DNA from: Amycolatopsis sp. NBC_01488
Lineage (GTDB): Bacteria > Actinomycetota > Actinomycetes > Mycobacteriales > Pseudonocardiaceae
DNA length: 64,000 bases
Assembly (NCBI RefSeq): GCF_036227105.1
Contig: NZ_CP109434.1
Location: 5,793,501 to 5,857,500, forward strand
Direction of reading: 5' to 3'
Shown here: piece by piece, positions 43,687 to 51,800 of the stretch
How positions within the stretch are numbered: position 1 is the first letter of the stretch
How the letters are laid out: each line of letters begins with the position of its first letter
Notes under the pieces: generated by a model
Seen by the model: only the letters and a program-made list of their open reading frames with translations
What the model was told of the DNA's origin: nothing
The model's database searches: none
Made by a program: the position numbers and the translations under genes

Positions 43687-44327
43687 CGGTCCTCCAGGAG
43701 GTCGGTCCAGATGGTCGAGATCACGGAGACGGCGGTGTCGGTGTCGTGCGCTTCGAGCGCGTCGATGAGCGTCGTGTGGCGCTCGACCGAGTTCCAGGCC
43801 AGCGTGGAGCTGAACCGGGCGTGCTCCAGCCGGCGCAGGAGCGGCGTGTAGCGGTCGAGGGTCGCGGCCACCGCGGCGTTGCCGGCCAGCCGGACCGGGA
43901 CGTCGTGCAGCTCGTCGTCCGCTTTCACGGCCGCGGCGATGTCCCCGGCCTCGATGGCCTTCGCGAAGCGGTCGTTGGCCGCCCGCATCGCGGCGACGTC
44001 GGCGGGGCGGCATCTCGGGGCCGCCTCCCGCACGGCGAACTCGTGCAGCACGCGCACGATCTGCCGGGCATCGATGACGTCGCGGGACATCACGTCGGAG
44101 ACCCGCGTGTAGCTCTGCGGCTTGGAGTCGACGAGCCCGTCGTCGGCGAGCCTTCTGAGGGCTTCGCGGACGGGGGCTTTGGAGAGGCCGAGCTGGTCGG
44201 CGAGGTCGCCGTCCCGCAGGGGAGTGCCGGGCGGCAGCGTGCCGTCGACGATGGCCTGGCGGATGCGGTCGTACGCCTCGTCCCGCAGGAGCGGTCGGCT
44301 GACCTTCGAGAGACTCACATCTAACAT
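43683..44327 (-). CDS. GntR-family (FCD-type) regulator
   Basis: 214 aa from an ATG at 44327; a GTG at codon 4 is an alternative. The winged helix (YDRIRQAIVDGTLPPGTPLR, LADQLGLSKAPVREALRRL) is followed by an all-helical FCD effector domain with likely metal-binding His residues (ADDELHDVPVRLAGN; SSVERH-like NSVERHTTLIDAL). It overlaps the ACC deaminase gene by 4 nt and most likely regulates it. No Shine-Dalgarno precedes either start, and a perfect palindrome overlaps the start codon. Confidence 0.9.
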   Translation of the reverse strand: MLDVSLSKVSRPLLRDEAYDRIRQAIVDGTLPPGTPLRDGDLADQLGLSKAPVREALRRLADDGLVDSKPQSYTRVSDVMSRDVIDARQIVRVLHEFAVREAAPRCRPADVAAMRAANDRFAKAIEAGDIAAAVKADDELHDVPVRLAGNAAVAATLDRYTPLLRRLEHARFSSTLAWNSVERHTTLIDALEAHDTDTAVSVISTIWTDLLEDR

Positions 44328-44336
44328 GTTAGATGT
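44317..44336. promoter_or_regulatory. Perfect 20-bp palindrome overlapping the GntR start codon
   Basis: ACATCTAACATGTTAGATGT is a perfect inverted repeat whose centre contains the ATG of the GntR gene. It is well placed as the autoregulatory operator of the GntR-acdS operon. If the mRNA is leaderless, the operator would cover the transcription start itself. Confidence 0.7.
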
Positions 44337-44342
44337 CGGGAG

Positions 44343-44369
44343 GCTCGTCCGGCAAGGAGCCGGACGAGC
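44343..44369. terminator. Terminator after the DUF1844 gene
   Basis: Perfect 11-bp stem GCTCGTCCGGC (44343-44353 with 44359-44369) with loop AAGGA, 8 bp beyond the DUF1844 stop codon in its transcription direction and 16 bp upstream of the GntR start. Confidence 0.78.
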
Positions 44370-44376
44370 GGGAGGG

Positions 44377-44736
44377 TCAGTAAACGGGGCCGGTGTACTT
44401 TTCCCCGGGGCCCTTGCCAGGCTCGTCCGGCACGGCCGAAGCCTCCCGGAAGGCCTTCTGGAGCGACTGCAGGCCGTCGCGCAACGGCCCGGCGTGCAGG
44501 CCCAGGTACTCCGCGGAAGCGGTGACGAGCCCGGCCAGTGCGGTGATGAGCCGGCGCGCTTCGTCGAGGTCGCGGTGGGGGGAGGTCTCCGGGTCCGGGT
44601 CGGCCAGGCCGAGCCGTTCGGCGCCGGCCGACAGCAGCATCACCGCGGCCCGGCTGATCACCTCCACGCTGGGGATGTCCTCCAGGTGGCGGGCCTCGGG
44701 GGAATACGGGGGCTGTTCGGAGGGTTGATCTGACAC
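44377..44736 (-). CDS. DUF1844 family protein
   Basis: 119 aa from the GTG at 44736. The sequence DIPSVEVISRAAVMLLSAGA followed by RLGLADPD and LDEARRLITALAGLVTAS is the DUF1844 domain, always a short helical protein. It is regularly encoded divergently from infC in Pseudonocardiaceae and Mycobacteriales, as here. The function is unknown; the link to translation genes is by position only. Confidence 0.85.
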   Translation of the reverse strand: MSDQPSEQPPYSPEARHLEDIPSVEVISRAAVMLLSAGAERLGLADPDPETSPHRDLDEARRLITALAGLVTASAEYLGLHAGPLRDGLQSLQKAFREASAVPDEPGKGPGEKYTGPVY

Positions 44737-44996
44737 GTCTGGTACCCTTCCACGAGCGACCAGCCCCCGAGCGATCGGGGGCGGCAAGTGGAGCCCCGCT
44801 CCCACCCGCGTCACCGTACAGGTGTCCGGGTCCGGTCTCGCCCGGACGGCAAGTCCAGGGTGAAGCACCCGGTCTCGCGGCCGGGTGCGATCGGAAACAG
44901 AGTGGGCCCCGCGCACCGAACGGTGTCGGGGCCTTCGCTATGTGGGCACCAGGTCGAAACGAGAACAGGAAACATTCCTCGGACCAAGGAGGCCCC
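44737..44996 (+). promoter_or_regulatory. infC leader and divergent promoter region with a series of hairpins
   Basis: This 260-bp stretch between the DUF1844 start and infC contains at least four strong inverted repeats: CCCCCGA/TCGGGGG near 44764, GTCCGGG/CCCGGAC near 44823, GCACCCGG/CCGGGTGC near 44868, and GGCCCC/GGGGCC with an inner CACCG/CGGTG at 44905-44933. The last resembles an intrinsic terminator, 64 nt before the infC start. They could form an attenuation-type leader for the infC-rpmI-rplT operon. No known Rfam class is recognised by eye. Confidence 0.5.
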
Positions 44997-45560
44997 ATCA
45001 GCTCCGAGACACGCATCAACGACCGCATCCGGGTGCCGGAGGTCCGACTCGTCGGCCCCGCCGGCGAACAGGTCGGCATCGTCCGGATCGAGGATGCGCT
45101 GCGCCTGGCGCAGGAGAACGATCTCGACCTCGTCGAGGTCGCGCCGCAGGCCCGCCCGCCGGTGTGCAAGCTCATGGACTTCGGCAAGTTCAAGTACGAG
45201 AGCGCGCAGAAGGCCCGCGAGTCGCGTCGCAACCAGCAGCTGACCGTCATCAAGGAACAGAAGCTGCGCCCCAAGATCGACCAGCACGACTACGAGACCA
45301 AGAAGGGTCACGTGTCGCGCTTCCTGGCGGCGGGCAACAAGGTCAAGGTCACGATCATGTTCCGCGGCCGCGAGCAGTCCCGGCCGGAGCTCGGCTACCG
45401 GCTGCTGCAGAAGCTCGCCGAAGACGTCACGGAGCTCGGCTTCGTCGAGTCGTCGGCCAAGCAGGACGGTCGCAACATGATCATGGTGCTGGCCCCGCAC
45501 AAGAACGTGAAGCCGAAGGCGAAGGCGGAGGCGGCCCCCGAGCCGACTCCCGACGCGTAG
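44997..45560 (+). CDS. infC: Translation initiation factor IF-3
   Basis: 187 aa starting at a non-standard ATC (44997), which is correctly aligned to family N-termini (SSETRINDRIRVPEVRLVG) and has AAGGAGG four bases upstream. An ATG at 44940 would add 19 unlikely residues. Known infC genes in E. coli and many bacteria use rare AUU-type starts so that IF-3, which rejects non-AUG codons, represses its own translation. The two IF-3 domains and linker are complete (PPVCKLMDFGKFKYE, KVTIMFRGREQSRPELGY). The C-terminal tail is lysine/alanine-rich. Confidence 0.93.
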   Translation: MSSETRINDRIRVPEVRLVGPAGEQVGIVRIEDALRLAQENDLDLVEVAPQARPPVCKLMDFGKFKYESAQKARESRRNQQLTVIKEQKLRPKIDQHDYETKKGHVSRFLAAGNKVKVTIMFRGREQSRPELGYRLLQKLAEDVTELGFVESSAKQDGRNMIMVLAPHKNVKPKAKAEAAPEPTPDA

Positions 45561-45627
45561 GCGCCGACCAGCACAGTCAGCGGCTCACCGGAATCTCCGG
45601 TGAGCCGCCGCACGAAAGAGGACTGAA

Positions 45628-45822
45628 ATGCCGAAGATGAAGACCCACAGCGGGACGTCCAAGCGGATCCGCGTCACGGGCACGGGCAAGCTGCGCCGCC
45701 AGAAGGCCGGCCGCCGCCACCTGATGGAGAAGAAGTCGAACCGCCTCACCCGCCGCCTCGAGGGCACCACCGAGCTGGCGAAGACCGAGGCCGGCCGCGT
45801 CAAGCGCCTGCTCGGCATCTGA
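45628..45822 (+). CDS. rpmI: 50S ribosomal protein bL35
   Basis: 64 aa, highly basic (KMKTHSGTSKRIRVTGTGKL). Length and sequence are typical. It follows infC by 67 bp and precedes rplT, the standard operon. The short infC-rpmI gap contains an inverted repeat (CCGGAATCTCCGG, about 45589-45601) that could modulate read-through. Confidence 0.95.
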   Translation: MPKMKTHSGTSKRIRVTGTGKLRRQKAGRRHLMEKKSNRLTRRLEGTTELAKTEAGRVKRLLGI

Positions 45823-45890
45823 TCCCGCAGAACTTGCAGTAACCACCCGGGGCGTCCCCCTTCGCCCCCTGAGATCGACAGGATGGACCC

Positions 45891-46265
45891 GTGGCACGCG
45901 TCAAGCGGGCGGTCAACGCCCAGAAGAAGCGTCGCGCAACTCTCGAACTGGCCAGCGGCTACCGCGGCCAGCGTTCGCGGCTGTACCGCAAGGCCAAGGA
46001 GCAGACGCTTCACTCGCTCAACTACGCCTACCGGGACCGCCGTGCCCGCAAGGGTGACTTCCGCCAGCTGTGGATCACCCGCATCAACGCGGCCGCCCGC
46101 GCGAACGGCGTGACCTACAACCGGTTCATCCAGGGCATCAAGGCCGCGGGTGTCGAGGTCGACCGCAAGATCCTCGCGGACCTCGCCGTCAACGACGCCG
46201 CCGCGTTCGCCGCGCTGGCCGAGCTCGCCAAGGCCAACGTGAACACCGAAGCGAAGTCGGCCTGA
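45891..46265 (+). CDS. rplT: 50S ribosomal protein bL20
   Basis: 124 aa from GTG. The signature ARVKRAVNAQKKRRATLELA, GYRGQRSRLYRKAKEQ and ANGVTYNRFIQGIKAAGVEV is that of bL20. It assembles early into 23S rRNA and in several bacteria represses its own operon through the leader. The stop codon overlaps a likely CTG start of the TrmH-like gene. Confidence 0.96.
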   Translation: MARVKRAVNAQKKRRATLELASGYRGQRSRLYRKAKEQTLHSLNYAYRDRRARKGDFRQLWITRINAAARANGVTYNRFIQGIKAAGVEVDRKILADLAVNDAAAFAALAELAKANVNTEAKSA

Positions 46266-47077
46266 CCGGCAGCTTTCCCCGGCCCGGGGCGGATCCGTTC
46301 ACCGAACGGACCCCCCGGGTCGTTGCTGCGCGCAAGCTGACGCGGCGCGCGGACCGCGACAAGACCGGCCGCTTCCTGGCCGAAGGCGCCAACGCCGTCG
46401 AAGCCGCGCTGGCGAACGGCACGGTCCACGAACTGTTCGTCACCTCCCGCGCGGCGGAGCAGCACGCGGACCTCGTGGACGCGGCCCGCGCGGCCGGTGT
46501 CCCGGTCTCGCCGATCACCGATCGCGCCGCCGACGGGCTGTCGGAAACCGTGACGCCCCAAGGCATCGTGGCCGTCTGCGCGCTGCTCGACCGACCGCTC
46601 GACGAGGCCGTCGCCACCGGCGCACGGCTCGTCGTGGTGCTCGTCGACGTCGCCGACCCCGGCAACGCGGGCACGGTGATCCGCGTCGCCGACGCGGCGG
46701 GAGCCGACGCCGTCGTGCTGGCGGGCGACACCGTCGACCCGCACAACGGCAAGTGCGTCCGCGCGGCCGCCGGCAGCCTGTTCCACCTGCCCATCGCGCG
46801 CGTCCGGGACGTCCCGGACGTGCTGGCGGCCTGCTCGGCGGCGGGCCTGCGCACGTTCGCCGCGCACGGCTATGCCGACGCCGAACTCGATCGGGTGGAT
46901 CTCGCCGAGCCGACGGCGTGGGTCTTCGGCAACGAGGCCCACGGCCTGTCCGCCGACGTCCTCGACCGCGCCGACCTCGCCGTCCGGATTCCGGTCTACG
47001 GCAAAGCGGAGAGCCTCAACCTGGCCACGGCCGCGGCCGTCTGCGTCTACACGAGCGCGATGGCGGCGCGTCGCTGA
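46262..47077 (+). CDS. TrmH/SpoU-family RNA methyltransferase, apparent CTG start
   Basis: 271 aa if translation starts at CTG 46262. In this frame there is no ATG, GTG or TTG between the rplT end and well into the conserved part, while the family N-terminus (TPRVVAARKLTRRADRDKTG) starts about 18 residues after this CTG. The CTGA overlap with the rplT stop mimics the usual ATGA/GTGA coupling. The SpoU methyltransferase motifs are VLVDVADPGNAGTVIRVADA, GTVDPHNGKCVRAAAGS-like and WVFGNEAHGLS with IPVYGKAESLNLATAAAV. It 2'-O-methylates rRNA or tRNA using SAM. Confidence 0.88.
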   Translation: MTGSFPRPGADPFTERTPRVVAARKLTRRADRDKTGRFLAEGANAVEAALANGTVHELFVTSRAAEQHADLVDAARAAGVPVSPITDRAADGLSETVTPQGIVAVCALLDRPLDEAVATGARLVVVLVDVADPGNAGTVIRVADAAGADAVVLAGDTVDPHNGKCVRAAAGSLFHLPIARVRDVPDVLAACSAAGLRTFAAHGYADAELDRVDLAEPTAWVFGNEAHGLSADVLDRADLAVRIPVYGKAESLNLATAAAVCVYTSAMAARR

Positions 47078-47126
47078 TCCGGCGGTAGGCTGCCCCGGTA
47101 TTCATTGTGGTCACCTGGGGGGAATC

Positions 47127-47960
47127 ATGGGCAGGCTCGCCCGTTCGTACGCGTTGTTCGTCGCTTCGCTCCGGGTGCTGCGCGCCCACAAGGGCCTCGC
47201 GTGGTTCCCGGTGCTCGCCGGCATCGCCGGGCTGCTGGTCGCCGGGGTGTTCCTGACGCCGGCGTTCTTCACCGCGCACGTCCAGACCGGCGACGTCCGG
47301 CCCACCGCCGGCACGTATCTGCTGCTCGCGGCGTTCTACCTGGTCTCGGCGTTCGTGGCGATCTTCTTCAACGCCGCCCTGATCTCCCAGGCGGACCTGG
47401 CCCTGCGCGGCGACGGCGGCCTGCCGGGCGTCGGCACGGGCCTGGCCGCGGCCGGCCGCCGATGGCCCGCGCTGCTGGGCTGGGCCGGCCTTTCCGCGAC
47501 GGTCAGCCTGGTCCTGCGCACCATCGAAGAGCGGCTCGGCTTCCTCGGGAGCATCGTCAGCGGCCTGGTCGGCCTGGCCTGGCGGCTCACGACCTTCCTG
47601 GTGCTCCCCGTCGTCATGCTGGAGGGCGCCGGCGTGCGGGGCAGCGTCAAGCGTTCGGTCGAGCTGTTCCGCCGCACCTGGGGCGAGAACGTCGTGGGCA
47701 ACGCGGGCATCGGCCTGATCGGGTTCGTCATCAGCCTTGCCGGCTACGCCGTGCTCCTGCTCGCGGGCTTCCTGCTCGGCGGCACCGCGACCGTGTTCGT
47801 GTGCCTCGGCCTGGCGCTCGTGTGGACCGTGCTGGTCGCGATCTTCACCACCACGCTGACGGGCATCTACCAGGCCGCGCTGTACCGCTACGCGGCCGAC
47901 GGCGTCGTGGCGGGCGAGTTCGCGTCGGTGGACTTCGGGGCGGCTTTCCGCGAGCGCTGA
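47127..47960 (+). CDS. Conserved integral membrane protein (DUF6159-like)
   Basis: 277 aa with about six hydrophobic segments. The start (GRLARSYALFVASLRVLRAHKGLAWFPVLAG, in shorter form RSYALFVASLRVLR) and the RSVELFRRTWGENVVGNAGI segment are typical of DUF6159/YciC-like membrane proteins of actinobacteria. The Ser/Val-rich helices suggest a channel or lipid-associated role, but none is known. It sits between the TrmH gene and pheS, possibly on its own promoter. Confidence 0.78.
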   Translation: MGRLARSYALFVASLRVLRAHKGLAWFPVLAGIAGLLVAGVFLTPAFFTAHVQTGDVRPTAGTYLLLAAFYLVSAFVAIFFNAALISQADLALRGDGGLPGVGTGLAAAGRRWPALLGWAGLSATVSLVLRTIEERLGFLGSIVSGLVGLAWRLTTFLVLPVVMLEGAGVRGSVKRSVELFRRTWGENVVGNAGIGLIGFVISLAGYAVLLLAGFLLGGTATVFVCLGLALVWTVLVAIFTTTLTGIYQAALYRYAADGVVAGEFASVDFGAAFRER

Positions 47961-48095
47961 GCGTGCGTCCGCGCGGCCCGAGGCCGACCGGGGGCGCACG
48001 GACCCGATCCCATAGACTTTTCCCACCTTTGACCTCTCGTGCGCCGCGTGTCCGGCGGCGCGCGTACGACCAGTCCCAGCGGACGCCGAGGAGTT

Positions 48096-49157
48096 ATGTC
48101 CGGAGCCACGGAGAAGGAAGCCCAGGGCGCGGTGCTCGCCCCCGAGACGCTGCAGGAGGCGGTCAAGGCCGCCGAAGCCGCGTTCGCCGCCGCGACCGGG
48201 CTCGAAGCGCTGGCCGAGGTCAAGCCGGCTCACCTCGGCGACCACTCGCCGCTGATGCTGGCCCGCCGCGAGATCGGCGCCCTGCCCAAGCAGGAGAAGG
48301 CCGAGGCGGGCAAGCGCGTCAACGAGGCTCGCCAAGCCATCCAGTCCGCCTTCGACACCCGCCGCGCCGAGCTCCAGGTGGAGCGCGACGAGCGCGTGCT
48401 GCGCGAGGAGGCCGTCGACGTCACGCTGCCGTGGGACCGTGTCCCGCGCGGGGCCCGGCACCCGATCAGCACCATCTCCGAGCGCGTTGCCGACGCGTTC
48501 GTCGCGATGGGCTACGAGGTCGCCGAGGGTCCGGAGCTCGAAGCCGAGTGGTTCAACTTCGACGCGCTGAACTTCGGCAAGGACCACCCCGCCCGCCAAC
48601 TGCAGGACACGTTCTACGTCGGCGAGGAGGACTCCGGCCTGGTGCTGCGTACGCACACCTCGCCGGTGCAGGCCCGCACGCTGCTGCACCGCGACCTGCC
48701 GGTGTACGTCGTCTGCCCCGGCCGGACGTACCGCACCGACGAGCTCGACTCGACGCACACGCCGGTGTTCACCCAGGTCGAGGGCCTCGCGGTGGACAAG
48801 GGCATCACCATGGCACACCTCAAGGGCACGCTGGACGCCTTCGCCCGCGCGATGTTCGGCGAGAGCTCGAAGACGCGGCTGCGGCCGCACTTCTTCCCGT
48901 TCACCGAGCCGTCCGCCGAGGTGGACGTCTGGTTCGAGGAGAAGAAGGGCGGCCCCGGCTGGGTCGAGTGGGGTGGCTGCGGCATGGTCAACCCGAACGT
49001 GCTGCGCGCCTGCGGCGTCGACCCCGAGGAGTACTCGGGCTTCGCCTTCGGCATGGGCATCGAGCGCACCCTGCAGTTCCGCAACGGGATCCCGGACATG
49101 CGCGACATGGTGGAAGGCGACGTCCGCTTCACCCTTCCCTTCGGAACGGAGGCGTAG
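48096..49157 (+). CDS. pheS: Phenylalanyl-tRNA synthetase alpha subunit
   Basis: 353 aa; ATG at 48096 with GAGGAG seven bases upstream, chosen because the coiled-coil domain starts soon after. The N-terminal helical arm is followed by the class II catalytic core (HPISTISERVADAFVAMGY, FPFTEPSAEVDVWFEE and motif 3 in GFAFGMGIERTLQFRN). With PheT it forms the heterotetramer that charges tRNA-Phe. The 135-bp leader holds a GCGCCGC hairpin (48041-48061); no T-box is evident. Confidence 0.95.
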   Translation: MSGATEKEAQGAVLAPETLQEAVKAAEAAFAAATGLEALAEVKPAHLGDHSPLMLARREIGALPKQEKAEAGKRVNEARQAIQSAFDTRRAELQVERDERVLREEAVDVTLPWDRVPRGARHPISTISERVADAFVAMGYEVAEGPELEAEWFNFDALNFGKDHPARQLQDTFYVGEEDSGLVLRTHTSPVQARTLLHRDLPVYVVCPGRTYRTDELDSTHTPVFTQVEGLAVDKGITMAHLKGTLDAFARAMFGESSKTRLRPHFFPFTEPSAEVDVWFEEKKGGPGWVEWGGCGMVNPNVLRACGVDPEEYSGFAFGMGIERTLQFRNGIPDMRDMVEGDVRFTLPFGTEA

Positions 49158-51721
49158 TGCGAGTCCCCGTCAGCTGGCTGACCGAGCACCTCGACATCGG
49201 CGAGGAGGTCACGCCGCAGGACCTGGCCGACGCGTTCGTCCGGATCGGCATCGAGGTCGACGACCTGAAGCAGCTCGGCCCGGTGACCGGCCCGCTGGTC
49301 GTCGGCCGGGTGGCCGACATCGAAGAGCTGACCGAGTTCAAGAAGCCGATCCGGTTCTGCCGCGTCGACGTCGGCGAAGAGGCCGAGGAGCCCACCGAAG
49401 CCGCCGGCGACGACGAAGACGAGGACGACGAAGACGGCGACTTCGAGGACGAGGGCCCGCACGGCATCCGGACCCGCGGCATCGTCTGCGGCGCGCGCAA
49501 CTTCGCCGAGGGCGACCTCGTCGTCGTCGCGCTGCCGGGCGCGGTCCTGCCCGGCGGCTTCACCATCGCGTCCCGCAAGACCTACGGCCGCGTCAGCGAT
49601 GGCATGATCTGCTCGGCCCGCGAGCTCGGCCTCGGCGAGGACCACACCGGCATCCTCGTGCTGCCCTCGGGCACCGCGAGCCCGGGTGACGACGCGGCCG
49701 AGCTGCTCGGCCTCGGCGACACCGTGATCGAGCTGGCCCCGACCCCGGACCGCGGCTACGCGCTGTCGGTCCGCGGCCTCGCGCGCGAGCTGTCGAACGC
49801 GCTGGACGTGCCCTTCGGCGATCCGGCGCTGCTGGAGGTCCCGGCGGCCGAGGGCGACGCCTGGCCGGTCCGTGTCGAGGACCCGGAAGGCTGTCCGCGG
49901 TTCGTGCTGCGCCGGGTCACCGGCCTGGACGCGACCGCGCCCACGCCGTGGTGGATGCGGCGGCGGCTGATGCTGGCCGGCATCCGGTCCATCTCCCTGG
50001 CCGTCGACGTCACCAACTACGTGATGCTCGAGCTGGGCCACCCGCTGCACGCGTTCGCCACCAAGGCGATCCAGGGCGACCTGGTGGTCCGCCGGGCGAA
50101 GCCGGGCGAGAAGCTGACCACGCTGGACGACGTCGAGCGCACCCTCGACCCGGACGACGTGATCATCGCCGACGACAGCGGCGTCATCTCGCTCGCCGGC
50201 ACGATGGGCGGGGCGAGCACCGAGATCACGCCGGAGAGCACCGACGTGCTGCTCGAGGCGGCGCACTGGAACCCGGCCGCGATCAGCCGCACCGCGCGGC
50301 GGCACAAGCTGTTCTCCGAGGCCGCGAAGCGGTTCGAGCGGTTCACCGACCCGCAGCTCTGCCCGGCGGCCGTCGAGCTGGCCGCGCGGCTGCTGCGCCA
50401 GTACGGCGATGCCGCGATCCAGCCCGGCCGCACCGACGAGGGCGTGGTCGAGCCGAACCCGGCCGTCGTGATGCCGATCAACCTGCCCGACCGGGTCGCG
50501 GGCGTGAACTACCAGCGCGGCGTGACCGTCCGCAGGCTCACCCAGATCGGCTGCAAGGTCTCGGTCAGCACGGGCGACGACGGCAAGGGCCTGGTCACCG
50601 CGATTCCGCCGAGCTGGCGCGGCGACCTGCGCCAGCCGGCCGATCTCGTCGAAGAGGTGCTGCGGCTGGAGGGCTACGACAGCATCCCGTCGACGCTGCC
50701 CGCCGCCCCGGCCGGCCGGGGCCTGACCGACGCCCAGCGGCGCGTCCGGGCGGTTTCCCGGGCGCTCGCCGAGGTGGGATTCGTCGAGGTGCGCCCGTTC
50801 CCGTTCGTCGGCGACGCGGTGTGGGACGCCTTCGGCCTCCCGGCCGACGACGTCCGCCGCAACGCGGTGGTGGTCCGCAACCCGCTGGAGGCCGACCGCA
50901 ACCGGCTGGCCACCACGCTGCTGCCGGGCCTGCTGGACACGCTGCAGCGCAACGTGTCCCGCGGGATGAAGGACGTCTCGCTGTACCAGATCGGCCAGGT
51001 GGTGCTGCCTGCGCCGAACCCGCTCAAGGTGCCGGACCTCGGCGTCGCCGAGCGGCCTTCCGACGAGGAACTGGCGCTGCTCGAAGCGGCGGTGCCGCAG
51101 CAGCCGCTGCACGTCGCCGTGGTCCTCGCCGGCCAGCGTCACCGGGCGGGCTGGTGGGGCCAGGGCGAGCAGGCGAACTGGGCTGACGCAGTGCAGGCCG
51201 CGCGCACGGTCGCGGAGGCGGCCGGGATCGAGCTGACCGTGCAGGCGGCGGACCTGCCGCCGTGGCACCCGGGCCGTTGCGCCCGGCTCCAGGTCGGTGA
51301 CTGGCCGGTCGGCCACGCCGGCGAGCTGCACCCCAAGGTGGTCGAGGCCCTCGGCCTGCCGCCCCGGACGGTCGCGATGGAGCTGGACCTGGACGCGATC
51401 CCGCTGCCGGACTCCCGCCCGGCGCCGAGCGTGTCGGGCTACCCGCCGGTGCTGCTCGACGTGGCCCTGGTCGCGACGGCGGACGTGCCGTCGGCCGACC
51501 TGGCCGCGGTCCTGCGCGACGGAGCGGGCGAGCTGCTCGAGGACATCACGCTGTTCGACGTGTACGCGGGCGAGCAGGTCGGCGAGGGCAAGCGATCGCT
51601 GGCGTACAAGCTGCGCTTCCGCGCGCCGGACCGCACCCTGACGGTCGACGAGGCCACGAAGGCCCGCGACGCAGCGGTGGCAGCGGCGGGCGAGCGCTTC
51701 GACGCAACCCTGCGCGCGTAG
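49157..51721 (+). CDS. pheT: Phenylalanyl-tRNA synthetase beta subunit
   Basis: 854 aa from GTG that shares one base with the pheS stop (TAGTG). Domains in order: EMAP-II-like tRNA-binding domain (about residues 40-165), B3/B4 editing domain, B5 helical domain, the inactive synthetase-like fold and the C-terminal ferredoxin-fold anticodon-binding domain. A 28-residue, almost purely Asp/Glu insert occupies about residues 73-100 inside the tRNA-binding domain, which makes the protein longer than the common 800-830 aa. Confidence 0.94.
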   Translation: MRVPVSWLTEHLDIGEEVTPQDLADAFVRIGIEVDDLKQLGPVTGPLVVGRVADIEELTEFKKPIRFCRVDVGEEAEEPTEAAGDDEDEDDEDGDFEDEGPHGIRTRGIVCGARNFAEGDLVVVALPGAVLPGGFTIASRKTYGRVSDGMICSARELGLGEDHTGILVLPSGTASPGDDAAELLGLGDTVIELAPTPDRGYALSVRGLARELSNALDVPFGDPALLEVPAAEGDAWPVRVEDPEGCPRFVLRRVTGLDATAPTPWWMRRRLMLAGIRSISLAVDVTNYVMLELGHPLHAFATKAIQGDLVVRRAKPGEKLTTLDDVERTLDPDDVIIADDSGVISLAGTMGGASTEITPESTDVLLEAAHWNPAAISRTARRHKLFSEAAKRFERFTDPQLCPAAVELAARLLRQYGDAAIQPGRTDEGVVEPNPAVVMPINLPDRVAGVNYQRGVTVRRLTQIGCKVSVSTGDDGKGLVTAIPPSWRGDLRQPADLVEEVLRLEGYDSIPSTLPAAPAGRGLTDAQRRVRAVSRALAEVGFVEVRPFPFVGDAVWDAFGLPADDVRRNAVVVRNPLEADRNRLATTLLPGLLDTLQRNVSRGMKDVSLYQIGQVVLPAPNPLKVPDLGVAERPSDEELALLEAAVPQQPLHVAVVLAGQRHRAGWWGQGEQANWADAVQAARTVAEAAGIELTVQAADLPPWHPGRCARLQVGDWPVGHAGELHPKVVEALGLPPRTVAMELDLDAIPLPDSRPAPSVSGYPPVLLDVALVATADVPSADLAAVLRDGAGELLEDITLFDVYAGEQVGEGKRSLAYKLRFRAPDRTLTVDEATKARDAAVAAAGERFDATLRA

Positions 51722-51744
51722 CCGCGGCACGGTAGTTCGTTCGG

Positions 51745-51768
51745 GAGGGGCCGGGAATCCGGCCCCTC
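51745..51768. terminator. pheST terminator
   Basis: Perfect 10-bp stem GAGGGGCCGG (51745-51754 with 51759-51768), loop GAAT, followed by TT, 24 bp after the pheT stop codon. Confidence 0.82.
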
Positions 51769-51800
51769 TTGGCATTCCGCGCCCAACAATCCGACCGCCC

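Noticed and set aside
44940..44996. ATG at 44940 as the infC start
   Set aside because: It would add 19 residues without similarity to IF-3, and AAGGAGG lies directly before the ATC that matches the family start.
47961..48095. T-box riboswitch in front of pheS
   Set aside because: No conserved T-box bulge sequence or specifier-loop arrangement can be seen; only one short hairpin is present, and actinobacterial T-boxes are known mainly for ileS.
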